A stretch of DNA of 64,000 nt, taken from contig NZ_KQ758469.1 of the NCBI RefSeq assembly GCF_001456955.1, positions 64,926 to 128,925 of the forward strand, written 5' to 3'. The notes under the pieces were generated by a model, which was given only the letters and a program-made list of their open reading frames with translations, was not told where the DNA came from and did no database searches. This DNA comes from Microbacterium enclense. Lineage in GTDB: Bacteria; Actinomycetota; Actinomycetes; Actinomycetales; Microbacteriaceae. Positions 47,547 to 55,570 of the stretch are shown in pieces. Both the position numbers and the translations under genes were made by a program. Position 1 is the first letter of the stretch; every line of letters starts with the position of its first letter.

Positions 47547-48555
47547 GTTCGCGCGCTCCTCCGCGTGGGGCGCCGGTTCCGCGGCGGCGTTCCCGGCCGG
47601 GCGGCCGGCCGAGACGCCGGCGGACGAGACGCCGTCCGCCGACGTGCTCGTCGTCGGCGGGGGCCCGGCGGGGCTGTCGGCGGCGCTGAACCTGGCGCGC
47701 GCCCGCGCGTCGGTCGTGGTGGTCGACACCGGTCGCCCCCGCAACGCCGCGACCCTGCGGTCGCACGGCTTCCTCACGCGCGACGGCGTCTCGCCCATCG
47801 AGCTGCGCAAGCTCGCCCGCGACGAGTTGCTCGCGTACGACGGGGTGCGCATCCTCGACCGTTCCGCCGTGGCTCGCATCGAGACGGATGCCGACGGCTT
47901 CGTCGCCACGCTCACGGGCCGCGTCGCCGCGGCATCCCCGATCCTGACCGCACGGACCGTCGTGGTGGCGACGGGCCTGCGCGAGACGCTGCCCGAGGTG
48001 CCGAACCTGCGCTCGTTCTACGGCATGTCGATGTTCAGCTGCGCCGCGTGCGACGGGTGGGAGCTGCAGGACAGGCCCGTCGCCCTCATCGGCGAGACCT
48101 CCGATCTCGCCGACCGGGCTCGTCTGCTGACCCGCTGGACATCGCAGCTCACGGTGTGCACCAACGGCGCCGACGTCATCGATCCGGCCGACGAGGCCGA
48201 GCTGGTGGCATCCGGGATCGCGGTCGAACGGCGCGTGATCGCCGACCTCGACGGCGAGCGCGGACAGGTCAGGGCCGTGCGCTTCGCCGACGGTGGCACT
48301 CTCGTGATCGAGGGGGGCTTCGTGCGGCCGACGTGGCATGCCGCGCACGACTTCCTCGATCCGCTCGCGCCCGACACCGACGCCGACGGGCACCTCGTCA
48401 CCGACCGCTCCGGCCGCACGTCGGTGCCGGGGCTCTATGCGGCGGGTGATGCCGCGGCCCCCGGTCCGCAGCAGCTCATCGTCGCGGCCGGGCAAGGCGC
48501 GCGGGTGGCCGCGGTGCTGGTGCACGACCTGCTCGGGGTGCGCACGGCGCACTGA
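47539..48555 (+). CDS. thioredoxin-reductase-like FAD oxidoreductase
   Basis: This is a 338-residue class-II pyridine nucleotide disulfide oxidoreductase relative. FAD binding: [20 protein letters not shown] near 35-54 and [15 protein letters not shown] at the end. A redox CxxC pair is visible as [10 protein letters not shown] near 168-177, matching the active-site position of TrxB (CATCDG). The NADP Rossmann Gly motif is weak ([14 protein letters not shown]), so cofactor use may differ. An unconserved about 34-residue leader precedes the fold. Last gene of the sulfur operon; it may reduce a thiol partner of CysH. Confidence 0.87.
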   Translation: MTEFARSSAWGAGSAAAFPAGRPAETPADETPSADVLVVGGGPAGLSAALNLARARASVVVVDTGRPRNAATLRSHGFLTRDGVSPIELRKLARDELLAYDGVRILDRSAVARIETDADGFVATLTGRVAAASPILTARTVVVATGLRETLPEVPNLRSFYGMSMFSCAACDGWELQDRPVALIGETSDLADRARLLTRWTSQLTVCTNGADVIDPADEAELVASGIAVERRVIADLDGERGQVRAVRFADGGTLVIEGGFVRPTWHAAHDFLDPLAPDTDADGHLVTDRSGRTSVPGLYAAGDAAAPGPQQLIVAAGQGARVAAVLVHDLLGVRTAH

Positions 48556-48697
48556 CGCGGGCGGCGCCGGGGCGGGGAGGTGTGCCCGCTGTCGCGGCGT
48601 GTTCGCGGTGTCGGCCGGATCTGCTGGCTCTGCGGTGGCCGCGGTGTGCGCCGGCTCTGCGGTGTCCGCCGTGGACACGGTGGCCGGGGCGGCCGCG

Positions 48698-48880
48698 ATG
48701 GCCGCGGCGTGTGCTGCGTCCGTGGCCCCTCCGCGCGTCATCGGCGCCACGGTCACGTACGGCTCCCGTGCGGCCTCGTGCCTGGCGACGGTCGGCGCGA
48801 TGCGCGCCGCGGGGGTCGAGACCGTCGTCGTGGTCGACAACGGGTCGGTCGATGACGCGAGGCGGCAACTCGATGCGTAC
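48698..48880 (+). pseudogene. truncated family 2 glycosyltransferase relic
   Basis: The translated stretch VIGATVTYGSRAASCLATVG, MRAAGVETVVVVDNGSVDD, ARRQLDAY matches the start of a GT2 fold, where VTYG and VVVDNGS (DxD-side sugar-nucleotide loop) are diagnostic. Similarity stops at about 48880; the remaining about 230-280 residues are missing, and the frame runs into unrelated sequence. No start codon with a ribosome site is apparent. It fills part of the 440-base gap 48556-48993. Downstream are direct copies of GCGAGATGACC (48892 and 48911) and an inverted GGGTCATCTC (48959). Confidence 0.75.
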
Positions 48881-48993
48881 GCTACGGTTCGCGAGATGAC
48901 CCGCGATACGCGAGATGACCTCCGTTGCCGCGCAAACAGGGGTGAGGTCGGCAAGAGCGGGTCATCTCGGCGCGCGCCGGCGCCGGACCACGG

Positions 48994-49599
48994 TCAGCCG
49001 CCGAGCGAACCCGCGTCGGTGGAGCCGACGTCGGTGCGGTGGAAGTTCAGCGCCGAGCGCGAGGCCGTCGGTCCGCGCTGGCCCTGGTAGCGGTTGCCGT
49101 AGGGGCCCGAGCCGTAGGGGTTCTCGGCGGGCGAGGTGAGGCGGAAGTAGCAGACTTGCCCGATCTTCATGCCCGGCCAGAGCTTGATCGGCAGCGTCGC
49201 GACATTCGACAGCTCGAGCGTGACGTGTCCCGAGAAGCCCGGGTCGATGAAGCCGGCGGTCGAGTGGGTGAGCAGGCCGAGGCGGCCGAGCGACGACTTG
49301 CCCTCGAGGCGCGCGGCGACGTCGTCGGGGAGGCTGACCCGCTCGAAGGTCGATCCGAGCGCGAATTCACCCGGGTGAAGAATGAACGGCTCGTCGGGCT
49401 CCACCTCGATGAGGCGCGTGAGCTCGGGCTGGTCCTCGGCCGGGTCGATGAACGGGTACTTGTGGTTGTCGAAGAGCCGGAAGTACCGGTCGAGCCGCAC
49501 ATCGACGCTCGAGGGCTGCACCATGGCCGGGTCGAAGGGGTCGAGGCCGAGGCGCTTCGCGTCGAGTTCGGCCCGGATGTCGCGATCGGAGAGCAGCAC
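48994..49599 (-). CDS. dcd: dCTP deaminase
   Basis: This is a 201-residue trimeric enzyme for dUTP/dUMP supply. It has the full family length. Typical pieces are [57 protein letters not shown] and [12 protein letters not shown] with the catalytic Glu. The end, [17 protein letters not shown], is also conserved. Actinobacterial members can be bifunctional dCTP deaminase/dUTPases. Start: ATG with no strong site. About 235 bases separate it from the divergent tRNA. Confidence 0.95.
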   Translation of the reverse strand: MLLSDRDIRAELDAKRLGLDPFDPAMVQPSSVDVRLDRYFRLFDNHKYPFIDPAEDQPELTRLIEVEPDEPFILHPGEFALGSTFERVSLPDDVAARLEGKSSLGRLGLLTHSTAGFIDPGFSGHVTLELSNVATLPIKLWPGMKIGQVCYFRLTSPAENPYGSGPYGNRYQGQRGPTASRSALNFHRTDVGSTDAGSLGG

Positions 49600-49677
49600 G
49601 GCCCCAGCCTAGGGGCGGTGCGGGGATGACGCTCCCGTCGCCGAGCGGCGTCCGCCCGCCGAGGCCGCATCCCTTCG

Positions 49678-49719
49678 TCGAGACCGCACGCTTCTCGACG
49701 CAATCGTGCGCGGTCTCGT
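49678..49719. repeat. imperfect palindrome between dcd and tRNA-Gly
   Basis: CGAGACCGCACG (49679-49690) faces CGTGCGCGGTCTCG (49705-49718), with a two-base bulge and a loop containing CTTCTCGACGC. A third related piece (ATGCGGCCTCGAGGATGCG) follows. Only palindromic structure is visible; its role is unknown. Confidence 0.6.
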
Positions 49720-49834
49720 CAATCGCATGCGGCCTCGAGGATGCGTGCGGTGTCGTCGCCGCGGGCGGTGACGTTGCGAGCCGGAGGATGCCACGGCGCA
49801 CCCTGTTATGCTGGCCGGGTTGCCGCAAGGCTCC

Positions 49835-49905
49835 GGGGCTGTAGTTCAATGGCAGAACATCTGCTTCCCAAGCAGATAGCGCGGGTTCGATTCCCGTCAG
49901 CCCCT
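49835..49905 (+). tRNA. tRNA-Gly (anticodon CCC)
   Basis: This 71-base sequence folds as a full cloverleaf. The acceptor stem is GGGGCTG/CAGCCCC, the D-arm GTTC...GAAC. The anticodon stem is TCTGC/GCAGA with loop TTCCCAA (CCC), and the T-arm loop is TTCGATT. The discriminator base is T and CCA is not encoded. Its 3' end, GATTCCCGTCAGCCCCT, is repeated three times within the following 430 bases. Confidence 0.96.
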
Positions 49906-49908
49906 CAA

Positions 49909-49947
49909 AAGGTCCGACATGCCGGCGTAGCCGGTGTGGCGGACCTT
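49909..49947 (+). terminator. tRNA-Gly terminator hairpin
   Basis: AAGGTCCG (49909-49916) pairs with CGGACCTT (49940-49947), with an inner GCCGGC/GCCGG stem and a short T run (TTT). It is two bases past the tRNA. A second, nearly identical copy follows at 50214-50252. Confidence 0.85.
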
Positions 49948-50063
49948 TCGCGTGGGTGCCGTAGGAACCGATCCCGCAGCGGGTGGGCCCACGCCGCCGG
50001 AGGCTCCGCGCGGCGCGAAGCGGCGCGTGGAGGGGCGGTGGGGACGATTCCCGTCAGCCCCTC

Positions 50064-50104
50064 AAAGCCCTCACGGGCGGCCGCAGGCCGTTCGGGAGGG
50101 CTTT
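50064..50104 (+). terminator. second hairpin after the first tRNA-tail copy
   Basis: AAAGCCCTC (50064-50072) pairs with GAGGGCTTT (50096-50104), with an inner CGGCCGCAGGCCG stem. It follows directly on the first extra tRNA-tail copy, so each tail has its own terminator-like hairpin. Confidence 0.8.
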
Positions 50105-50447
50105 CGTGTTGCCGTGAATCGAAGCCTCGGGTGGGCCCACGCCGCCGGAGGCTCCGCGCGGCGCGAAGCGGCGCGTGGAGGGGCGGTGGGGACGATTCCC
50201 GTCAGCCCCTCAAAAGGTCCGACATGCCGGCGTAGCCGGTGTGGCGGACCTTCCGCGTGGGTGCCGTAGGAACCGATCCCGCAGCGGGTGGGCCCACGCC
50301 GCCGGAGCGGCGGTCGGGACGATCCCATCAGCCCCTGGGCACCCCTCACGGGTGGCCACAGGCTGTCCGAGACGGTGCGGGGACGGCATCCTGATCTCCC
50401 TCGCTCGACGGATGCCGACGGGAAAGCACCCGCCTACCGTGGGAGAC

Positions 50448-50666
50448 ATGCGAAGAGACGAGGCTCCCCCGCAGATCGCCGTCTGGGTGTTCATCGGCGC
50501 GACGTTCGCCCTCTCCTCCTCCGTGCTGTTCGGCCTCGAGGGGCTGTGGAGGTGGAACCTCACCGTGCTGGGCTTCCTGCTCATCATCGTGGGAATGATT
50601 CGCCTCGCCGTGGAGATACGCGGGCGCGGTGGCACCGCCGCGCCCGAGGATCGCGATCAGCAGTGA
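50448..50666 (+). CDS. small two-helix membrane protein
   Basis: This is a 72-residue protein with two predicted membrane helices (IAVWVFIGATFALSSSVLFG, about 10-29, and LTVLGFLLIIVGMIRLAVEI, about 38-57) and a polar C-terminal tail. It has no recognised family. The ATG at 50448 follows GGGAGA. Third-position GC supports the frame. It lies between the tRNA-tail repeats and a converging SDR gene. Confidence 0.75.
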   Translation: MRRDEAPPQIAVWVFIGATFALSSSVLFGLEGLWRWNLTVLGFLLIIVGMIRLAVEIRGRGGTAAPEDRDQQ

Positions 50667-50704
50667 CGCTTGCGCCCATCGGGCAGCCCCGCCGCGGCGG
50701 CGCG

Positions 50705-51466
50705 TCAGCTACGCAGGTGCGACGCACCGTTCAGGTCGAGGACGGCGCCCGACGCCCACTGCGAGCGAGGTGAACTGAGGTACACCACGGCATCCGCCAC
50801 TTCTTCCGGGGTCGCGACGCGGCCGAACGGACTCTGATCCCGGATGCCATCGCCCGCCGCACCGGCCAGCTTCTCCTGCTGCCGGTCGGTGCTCACGAAG
50901 CCGGGCGCGACGCTCGTCACGGCGATGCCGTGCGGGGCGAGCGCGACGGCGAGGGACTGGCCCATCGCGTGCAGGCCGGCCTTCGCGGCGCCGTAGGCGG
51001 GGAACTCGGGTTCGCCGCGGAAGGCGCCGCGCGAGCCGACGTTCACGATGGATCCGGGAAGACCACGTTCGATGAGCGAACGCGCCACGAGGAAGGCCAT
51101 GTTGGCCGGGGCGCGCAGGTCGACATCGACCATCTGCTGCCAGACGGTGTGCCAGGCGGCGTAGTCGACGGTGGCGATGGGATGCGAGGTCGAGGCGTTC
51201 GGCGCGAGGGCGGCGTTGTTGACGAGCACGTCGATCCGGCCGAAGGCTCCGAGCACCTCGTTCACGACGCGCTCCGCGGTCGCGGGATCCGTGAGATCGC
51301 CGCCGACGACGACATGCCCCTCGCCGTGCAGGGATGCGAGCGTCTCGAGCGCGGCATCCCGATCCTGCCCGTAATGGACGGCGACGCGGTCGCCCCGCTC
51401 GCTGAGGGCGATGGCGACGGCCCGGCCGATCCCGCGGGAGGCGCCGGTGACGAGGGAGAACAGCAT
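50705..51466 (-). CDS. short-chain dehydrogenase/reductase
   Basis: This 253-residue classical SDR has the NAD(P) loop VTGASRGIGRAVAIAL near 6-21 and VLVNNAALAP. The catalytic Ser (IVNVGSRGAF) is followed by YGAAKAGLHAM (YxxxK), and PGFVSTD comes later. Nearly full FabG-like length. NADP preference is likely from the basic residue after GAS. The substrate is not deducible. It stands alone, and its upstream side holds TTGGGGC-type repeats. Confidence 0.92.
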   Translation of the reverse strand: MLFSLVTGASRGIGRAVAIALSERGDRVAVHYGQDRDAALETLASLHGEGHVVVGGDLTDPATAERVVNEVLGAFGRIDVLVNNAALAPNASTSHPIATVDYAAWHTVWQQMVDVDLRAPANMAFLVARSLIERGLPGSIVNVGSRGAFRGEPEFPAYGAAKAGLHAMGQSLAVALAPHGIAVTSVAPGFVSTDRQQEKLAGAAGDGIRDQSPFGRVATPEEVADAVVYLSSPRSQWASGAVLDLNGASHLRS

Positions 51467-51654
51467 GTGCTCATCCTCGTCGATGCGCCGAGCGTCCGGG
51501 CGGCGACGCGAAACGGCGACGCCGCCCGAACTGTCCGGGGCTCACACGTCGGGGGTGATGACCGGTCACGTCCGACGTGGAGCACTCACGTTACGTCGCA
51601 CCGGGCGTGCGTCACCCGGCTTGACGAGCTCCCCCGGCAGGTGCGGGGAGGCGG

Positions 51655-51739
51655 GTTCGGGGCGCATCCGGCAGCTTGGGGCGGATTCGGCACCTTGGGG
51701 CAGGAAATTCACGCCCCAAACCGCGAAACCCGCCCCAAA
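51655..51739. repeat. TTGGGGC palindromic repeat, 51.7-kb copy 1
   Basis: Starts GTTCGGGGCGCATCCGGCAG, has a GGCACCTTGGGGCAGGAAAT centre, then TTCACGCCCCAAA, and ends CGAAACCCGCCCCAAA. Same family as the copies at 22105-22469. It occupies the gene-free stretch 51467-51906 together with the next copy. Confidence 0.85.
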
Positions 51740-51825
51740 GCGAAGGAACCGGGCGCTCACGGCGACTTCGGAGTACGAGTTCCCGCCGCGGCGCTCCTCG
51801 CCGCGCGTTCGGGGCGGCCCCGCCG

Positions 51826-51890
51826 GTTCGGGGCGGGTTCCGCACCTTGGGGCGGGAAATTCACGCCCCGAGCGGCAAAACCTGCCCCAA
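51826..51890. repeat. TTGGGGC palindromic repeat, 51.8-kb copy 2
   Basis: Starts GTTCGGGGCGGGTTCCGC, shares CACCTTGGGGCGGGAAATTC with copy 1, and ends CAAAACCTGCCCCAA. It lies 16 bases beyond the stop of the converging hypothetical gene (51907). Confidence 0.85.
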
Positions 51891-51906
51891 CCCGAAGGAA
51901 CCCGGG

Positions 51907-52269
51907 TCAGGCGCGGGTGAAGCCGTCGAGGTCGGGGTCCCAGAAGGCGTCGGGGTTGTCGGTGTCCACCGTCTGCTCGTGCGCGATCGCCGGCGCCTGG
52001 GGGAAGCGCTTGTGCTGCCGCAGTTCTTCGGCGGCCCACCCGAAATCGGGCTCGTCGCCGGTCCAGTCGTGCGCCGGAGCGCTCAGCACGTCGTTGCCGA
52101 CGCCGATGACGAGCTCGGCCTCTTCGGTGTCGCCCGCGTCGGTGACGATCGGGATGCTCACCGCCTCGGCCTGCCCGTCGGCGGCGATGGATGCCGTCAG
52201 CTGCACGAGCGCCTCGGCGACGTCGTCGGTCGTGGTCACGGTCTCGCCGGCGTACGTTACACATCGCAT
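51907..52269 (-). CDS. hypothetical acidic protein
   Basis: This 120-residue soluble, acidic protein has no family that I recognise. It contains TTTDDVAEALVQLTASIAAD, VSIPIVTDAGDTEEAELVIG, and DWTGDEPDFGWAAEE near the C-terminal half. Codon bias supports translation. The ATG at 52269 follows GAAGGG with almost no spacing, so the start is uncertain. It is divergent from the YdeI-like gene. The alternating beta-alpha pattern suggests a small compact fold. Confidence 0.75.
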   Translation of the reverse strand: MRCVTYAGETVTTTDDVAEALVQLTASIAADGQAEAVSIPIVTDAGDTEEAELVIGVGNDVLSAPAHDWTGDEPDFGWAAEELRQHKRFPQAPAIAHEQTVDTDNPDAFWDPDLDGFTRA

Positions 52270-52394
52270 CCCTTCATGGTGGGGGTGAGCACACCGCGCA
52301 GGGGGCCGCTTGCCCCGCAGGCCTCCGCTCGGCTAGGGGTCGATGTCGGGAGTACGCGCTAGGTTGCCAGACACGACGAAGAGGAGCGCAATCA

Positions 52395-52979
52395 GTGGCT
52401 GACATCCCCGAGCTCATCGTCGCCGACGCGGAGCGGTGGCGGGCGTGGCTCGATCAGAACGAGAGCGCCAGCGACGGTGTGCGGCTCGTCCTGGCGAAGA
52501 AGGGCACGACGGTCCCCACGACCCTCACCTACGCCGAGGCGCTCGACGAGGCGCTGTGCAGCGGATGGATCGACGGCCGCCGGCAGTCTCGGGATGCCAC
52601 GACCTTCTGGCAGCATTTCACCCCGCGCCGCTCGCGGTCGCTGTGGTCGACACGCAACGTCGACATCGTGGCCCGACTCAGCGAGGACGGGCGCATTCGT
52701 CCGCGGGGGGCCGACGAGATCGCGAAGGCCCAGGCCGACGGACGGTGGGAGCGGGCCTACGCCGGCCCCGCGACGATCGAGGTTCCACCCGACCTGCAGG
52801 CTGCTCTCGACGCCGCGCCGGCGGCTGCCCGCGCCTTCGCCGCCCTGAACAAGACGCAGCGCTACTCGGTACTCCACCCGGTGGTCACCGCCGCGAACGA
52901 CAGCGTGCGTGCGGCACGCATCGCACGGCACATCGAGCGGCTGGAGGCGCTCGACGCCGCGACCGGGGAGGGCGCCTGA
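52395..52979 (+). CDS. YdeI/OmpD-associated family protein
   Basis: This is a 194-residue cytosolic protein of the YdeI family (once called bacteriocin-protection protein). The diagnostic strings are EALCSGWIDGRRQSRDATTF and HFTPRRSRSLWSTRN, then DGRIRPRGADEIAKA. The C-terminal segment has a second helical repeat (LNKTQRYSVLHPVVTAAN). The GTG at 52395 has GAGGAG upstream. The family's molecular activity is unresolved. The gene is followed after 92 bases by an SGNH lipoprotein gene. Confidence 0.88.
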   Translation: MADIPELIVADAERWRAWLDQNESASDGVRLVLAKKGTTVPTTLTYAEALDEALCSGWIDGRRQSRDATTFWQHFTPRRSRSLWSTRNVDIVARLSEDGRIRPRGADEIAKAQADGRWERAYAGPATIEVPPDLQAALDAAPAAARAFAALNKTQRYSVLHPVVTAANDSVRAARIARHIERLEALDAATGEGA

Positions 52980-53071
52980 CTTTCCGACGCTCCCCCGCGC
53001 CGGGCGCCGCGTCGCGAAGGACGGGCGACCGATACAGGCCCGGCCCCGCCCGAACGGGCGAGAATGGGCTC

Positions 53072-53776
53072 ATGCGCGCGCGTCGATCGGTGAGCCTGGG
53101 GATCGTGGCATCCCTCCTCGCGGGGCTCGTCGCCTGCTCCGCCCCGAACTCGGGCGCGGCGCCGTCTGCGCCCGCCGCCGCCGTCGACGGGCCCGTCGTG
53201 GCCTTCTACGGAGACTCGTACACGCGCGGGACGGGCGCGAGTTCGCCCGAGAAGCGCTGGTCGACCATCGTGTCGGCCGAGCGCGGCTGGCAGGAGATCA
53301 ACCGCTGCGAGAACGGCCTCGGCTTCGTCAACCGCCGCGCCTCGATGGGCGCGGGCCTGAACGACATCCCGACGCTGATCGTCGCCGACGACCCCGACAT
53401 CGTGTTCGTGACGATGGGGCTCAACGACAACTTCAGCTACGACAGCGCCGCCGACGACATCCGCGCCGCCATCGACAGCGACCTGCAGCGCCTGCGCGAC
53501 GGCCTGCCCGAGGCGCGCATCATCGTCGTCGAGCCGTTCTGGTACACCGACGATCGCCCCGCCTCGGTCGACATCATCGCGGGATGGGTCGAGGCCGCCG
53601 CCGAACGCATCGACGCCGACCACATCGAGGGCACCAGCCACTGGCTCGACGGGCATTATGCCGACTCCGCCGACAGCTGGATGGCATCCGACGGCCTCCA
53701 CCCGAACGACACCGGCTACGCCGAGATGGCGGAACGGATGGATGCCGCGCTGCGCGCCCTCGACCCGCCTCTCTGA
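53072..53776 (+). CDS. SGNH/GDSL hydrolase lipoprotein
   Basis: This is a 234-residue secreted esterase/lipase-like protein. The signal peptide RRSVSLGIVASLLAGLVACS ends in a lipobox with Cys22. SGNH blocks are FYGDSYTRG (nucleophile Ser49), a Gly position near RASMGAGL, GLNDN (Asn), and SDGLHPND (Asp207/His210). All catalytic residues are present. It probably acts on envelope or external esters. The ATG at 53072 lies 92 bases after the YdeI-like gene. Converges on the Pr6Pr-type gene. Confidence 0.9.
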   Translation: MRARRSVSLGIVASLLAGLVACSAPNSGAAPSAPAAAVDGPVVAFYGDSYTRGTGASSPEKRWSTIVSAERGWQEINRCENGLGFVNRRASMGAGLNDIPTLIVADDPDIVFVTMGLNDNFSYDSAADDIRAAIDSDLQRLRDGLPEARIIVVEPFWYTDDRPASVDIIAGWVEAAAERIDADHIEGTSHWLDGHYADSADSWMASDGLHPNDTGYAEMAERMDAALRALDPPL

Positions 53777-53863
53777 CGGGCGCCCCGCCCCCGGCGCACG
53801 GCGGAACCGACTCGACGCGCCGGAAGCAGATGCCGCGAGGCGCGGGCTGAACGAGCGTGAGGA

Positions 53864-54517
53864 CTACGTCCGCCGAGGACGCCGCGACGGCCGGCCACTG
53901 AGCGTCCATACCGCCGTCGCCGAAAGCATCAGCAGCGCCAGGATGCCCGTGACATGCAGCCCGAGAGAGGGGAGCCCCCGCGACGGCAGCAGGAAGCCGT
54001 ACGGTACCCATCCATCCGTCGCACCGCGGATCAGCACCACGGTGACCCAGGCGAGGGGGTACGGCAGCACCCACCACAGCCGCTTCCACGCAAGCCGCGG
54101 TCGATCCGGCGACAGGAGGACGTCGGCCAGAACGATCGCGGGGAAGACGACGTGCAGCACGACGCTGACCCACGGCGGCGCGGAACCCGTACCCGGCACG
54201 AGGACGTTGTAGACCACGGCCACGACGATCAAGCACGCCGCCCCGACGCCCCACCCCACCGTGAGCCACTCCGGTCGGCGACGGCCCGCGAGGGCGCACC
54301 CCCCGATGGCGACGAGCACGAGAGCGGTGAGCGAACTCGTCTGATTCGTGAAATACCCGAAGAAGTCGAAAGGATTCGCATCGCCCACGGCGATCCGCAG
54401 GGCGTACGCGAACAGCACCACGAGCAGGACCACCACGCCGACGACGACGCGAGCGAGCGGCAGCACGCGCCCCGTCGACCGGGGCGGCGCCGAGCGTACG
54501 GTCGAGACGGAGGTCAC
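53864..54517 (-). CDS. Pr6Pr-family membrane protein
   Basis: This is a 217-residue protein with six predicted membrane helices between about residues 20 and 205. The second-loop motif FFGYFTNQTSSLTALVLVAI is typical of the actinobacterial Pr6Pr family. Later family-like stretches are VLHVVFPAIVLADVLLSP and PYPLAWVTVVLIRGATDGWV. The family function is unknown. Start: ATG. Arg-rich termini give cytoplasmic ends. Confidence 0.85.
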   Translation of the reverse strand: MTSVSTVRSAPPRSTGRVLPLARVVVGVVVLLVVLFAYALRIAVGDANPFDFFGYFTNQTSSLTALVLVAIGGCALAGRRRPEWLTVGWGVGAACLIVVAVVYNVLVPGTGSAPPWVSVVLHVVFPAIVLADVLLSPDRPRLAWKRLWWVLPYPLAWVTVVLIRGATDGWVPYGFLLPSRGLPSLGLHVTGILALLMLSATAVWTLSGRPSRRPRRT

Positions 54518-54722
54518 CTGGTCGACGTTACGCGGAGCCAGCCGGATGTTCTCGGAGACGTCCGGCGCCGCACCGACATCGCGCCTCGCGGCAGTCGGAT
54601 CGCGAGCGTCGAAGGCGCTCGCGCGGGCGAGGCAGGCCCATCAGCCCCGCCATCGCGGCAGGTCAGGCGCCGAGGGTCTCACGACCGCGAACTGGAAACC
54701 TCACCTCTTCCGCCGCGACACC

Positions 54723-55160
54723 TCAGGCGTCGACGGTCGTGCGCGCGCGGAACCACACGGTCAGTTCCCTGACCGCGCGGATGCTGGCATCGTCGTCGTC
54801 GGACTCCAGGTCGGCGAACGTGTCGCGGAAACCCTCGGGCGGCGGGGAGGAGGGGACACCGATGGGCTCGTACCCCATCGTCCACTCCGAGAACCGTCGC
54901 TCGTCGAGCTGCTCGGTGAGCAGCACCCGCACGTCGGTGTGCCGCGGGTCGCATCGGATCTTCGTCATGAGCTCGTCAACGGCATCCTGAGACCCCTCGA
55001 GCACCTGGAAGAACCGCCCACGCCGGTACAGCAGCATGCCGGTGAGGTCGTGCTCGTGGTTGGACGCGCGGCTCTGCGCGAGCAGGGCGGTGAGCGCGGC
55101 GTCGTCGAACGACTCGGCAGCCGTGCTGACGTACGAGACCGACACCAGGGGTGTGCTCAT
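54723..55160 (-). CDS. BLUF-domain blue-light sensor
   Basis: This is a 145-residue protein consisting mainly of a BLUF (FAD) domain. The key residues Y10, N34, Q52, W93 and M95 have the same spacing as Tyr21, Asn45, Gln63, Trp104 and Met106 in AppA. Visible pieces are VSYVSTAAESF, NHEHDLTGMLLYRRGRFFQV, and SEWTMGYEP. It should bind FAD and form the red-shifted signalling state. The C-terminal about 40 residues are acidic, with no known output domain, so it probably works through a partner. The ATG overlaps the upstream small gene's stop (ATGA), making that product the obvious partner. Confidence 0.93.
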   Translation of the reverse strand: MSTPLVSVSYVSTAAESFDDAALTALLAQSRASNHEHDLTGMLLYRRGRFFQVLEGSQDAVDELMTKIRCDPRHTDVRVLLTEQLDERRFSEWTMGYEPIGVPSSPPPEGFRDTFADLESDDDDASIRAVRELTVWFRARTTVDA

Positions 55161-55444
55161 GCGACCGCGCTCCCGTCGTCGGCCGAACGGGGCGCGGGCA
55201 CGCGCACCTGCTCGAGGGTGATCGGCGCGTCGTGCGGCGGCTGTGCGTTCGTGACGGCGGCCATGGCCTCGGTGAGTGCCGGGAAGCGGCCGACCACGCG
55301 CGCGTGGCCGTCGTGCGCGAGATAGACGCCGTCGTGCTGACGATCGATGTAGCCGAGAAATACTCCGCTGCGGCTGCCGACATGGAAGCCCTCTTCGACG
55401 CGAGCCCAGACGACTCCCGCTCCGGGCTGTTCGGGAGACACCAT
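55157..55444 (-). CDS. small protein coupled to the BLUF gene
   Basis: This 95-residue soluble protein matches no family that I know. It contains VVWARVEEGFHVGSRSGVFL, GYIDRQHDGVYLAHDGHARV and VGRFPALTEAMAAVTNAQ, a compact beta-rich stretch followed by a helix, similar in layout to small DUF domains with a ligand-binding sheet. The ATG at 55444 has AAGGAGGG upstream. The stop overlaps the BLUF start by four bases, so both are probably made in a fixed ratio. It could be the effector or regulator of the light sensor. Confidence 0.82.
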   Translation of the reverse strand: MVSPEQPGAGVVWARVEEGFHVGSRSGVFLGYIDRQHDGVYLAHDGHARVVGRFPALTEAMAAVTNAQPPHDAPITLEQVRVPAPRSADDGSAVA

Positions 55445-55570
55445 GGTCGCCCTCCTTACACCCGCGATGGAACCGGGCAGAAGTGACCGTACCCGGGCCC
55501 TCCGACATCGAGCCGCCCTTGACAGATCCGCGGCTGCACGCCGCGGCATCCGGCCCGCAGTCGGTGGGGC

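Larger units (their letters stand above)
49888..50336. repeat. repeats of the tRNA-Gly 3' end with flanking DNA
   Basis: CGATTCCCGTCAGCCCCTCA plus AA lies at 49888-49909 (in the tRNA), 50045-50066 and 50193-50214. A degenerate form (GATCCCATCAGCCCCT) lies near 50321-50336. Larger direct repeats underlie this. 49980-50066 is nearly identical to 50128-50214, and 49905-50001 closely matches 50210-50306, including the terminator-like hairpin. The pattern resembles serial segmental duplication or remnants of att-type insertion at a tRNA 3' end. No integrase is present. Confidence 0.9.

Noticed and set aside
48580..48900. A functional glycosyltransferase gene
   Set aside because: Only the first about 48 residues of a GT2 core exist, without catalytic acidic residues further on or a plausible start.
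49835..50336. Extra tRNA genes in the repeats after tRNA-Gly
   Set aside because: Only the 3' 17-20 bases repeat; no acceptor 5' strand, D-arm or anticodon arm can be folded at the copies.
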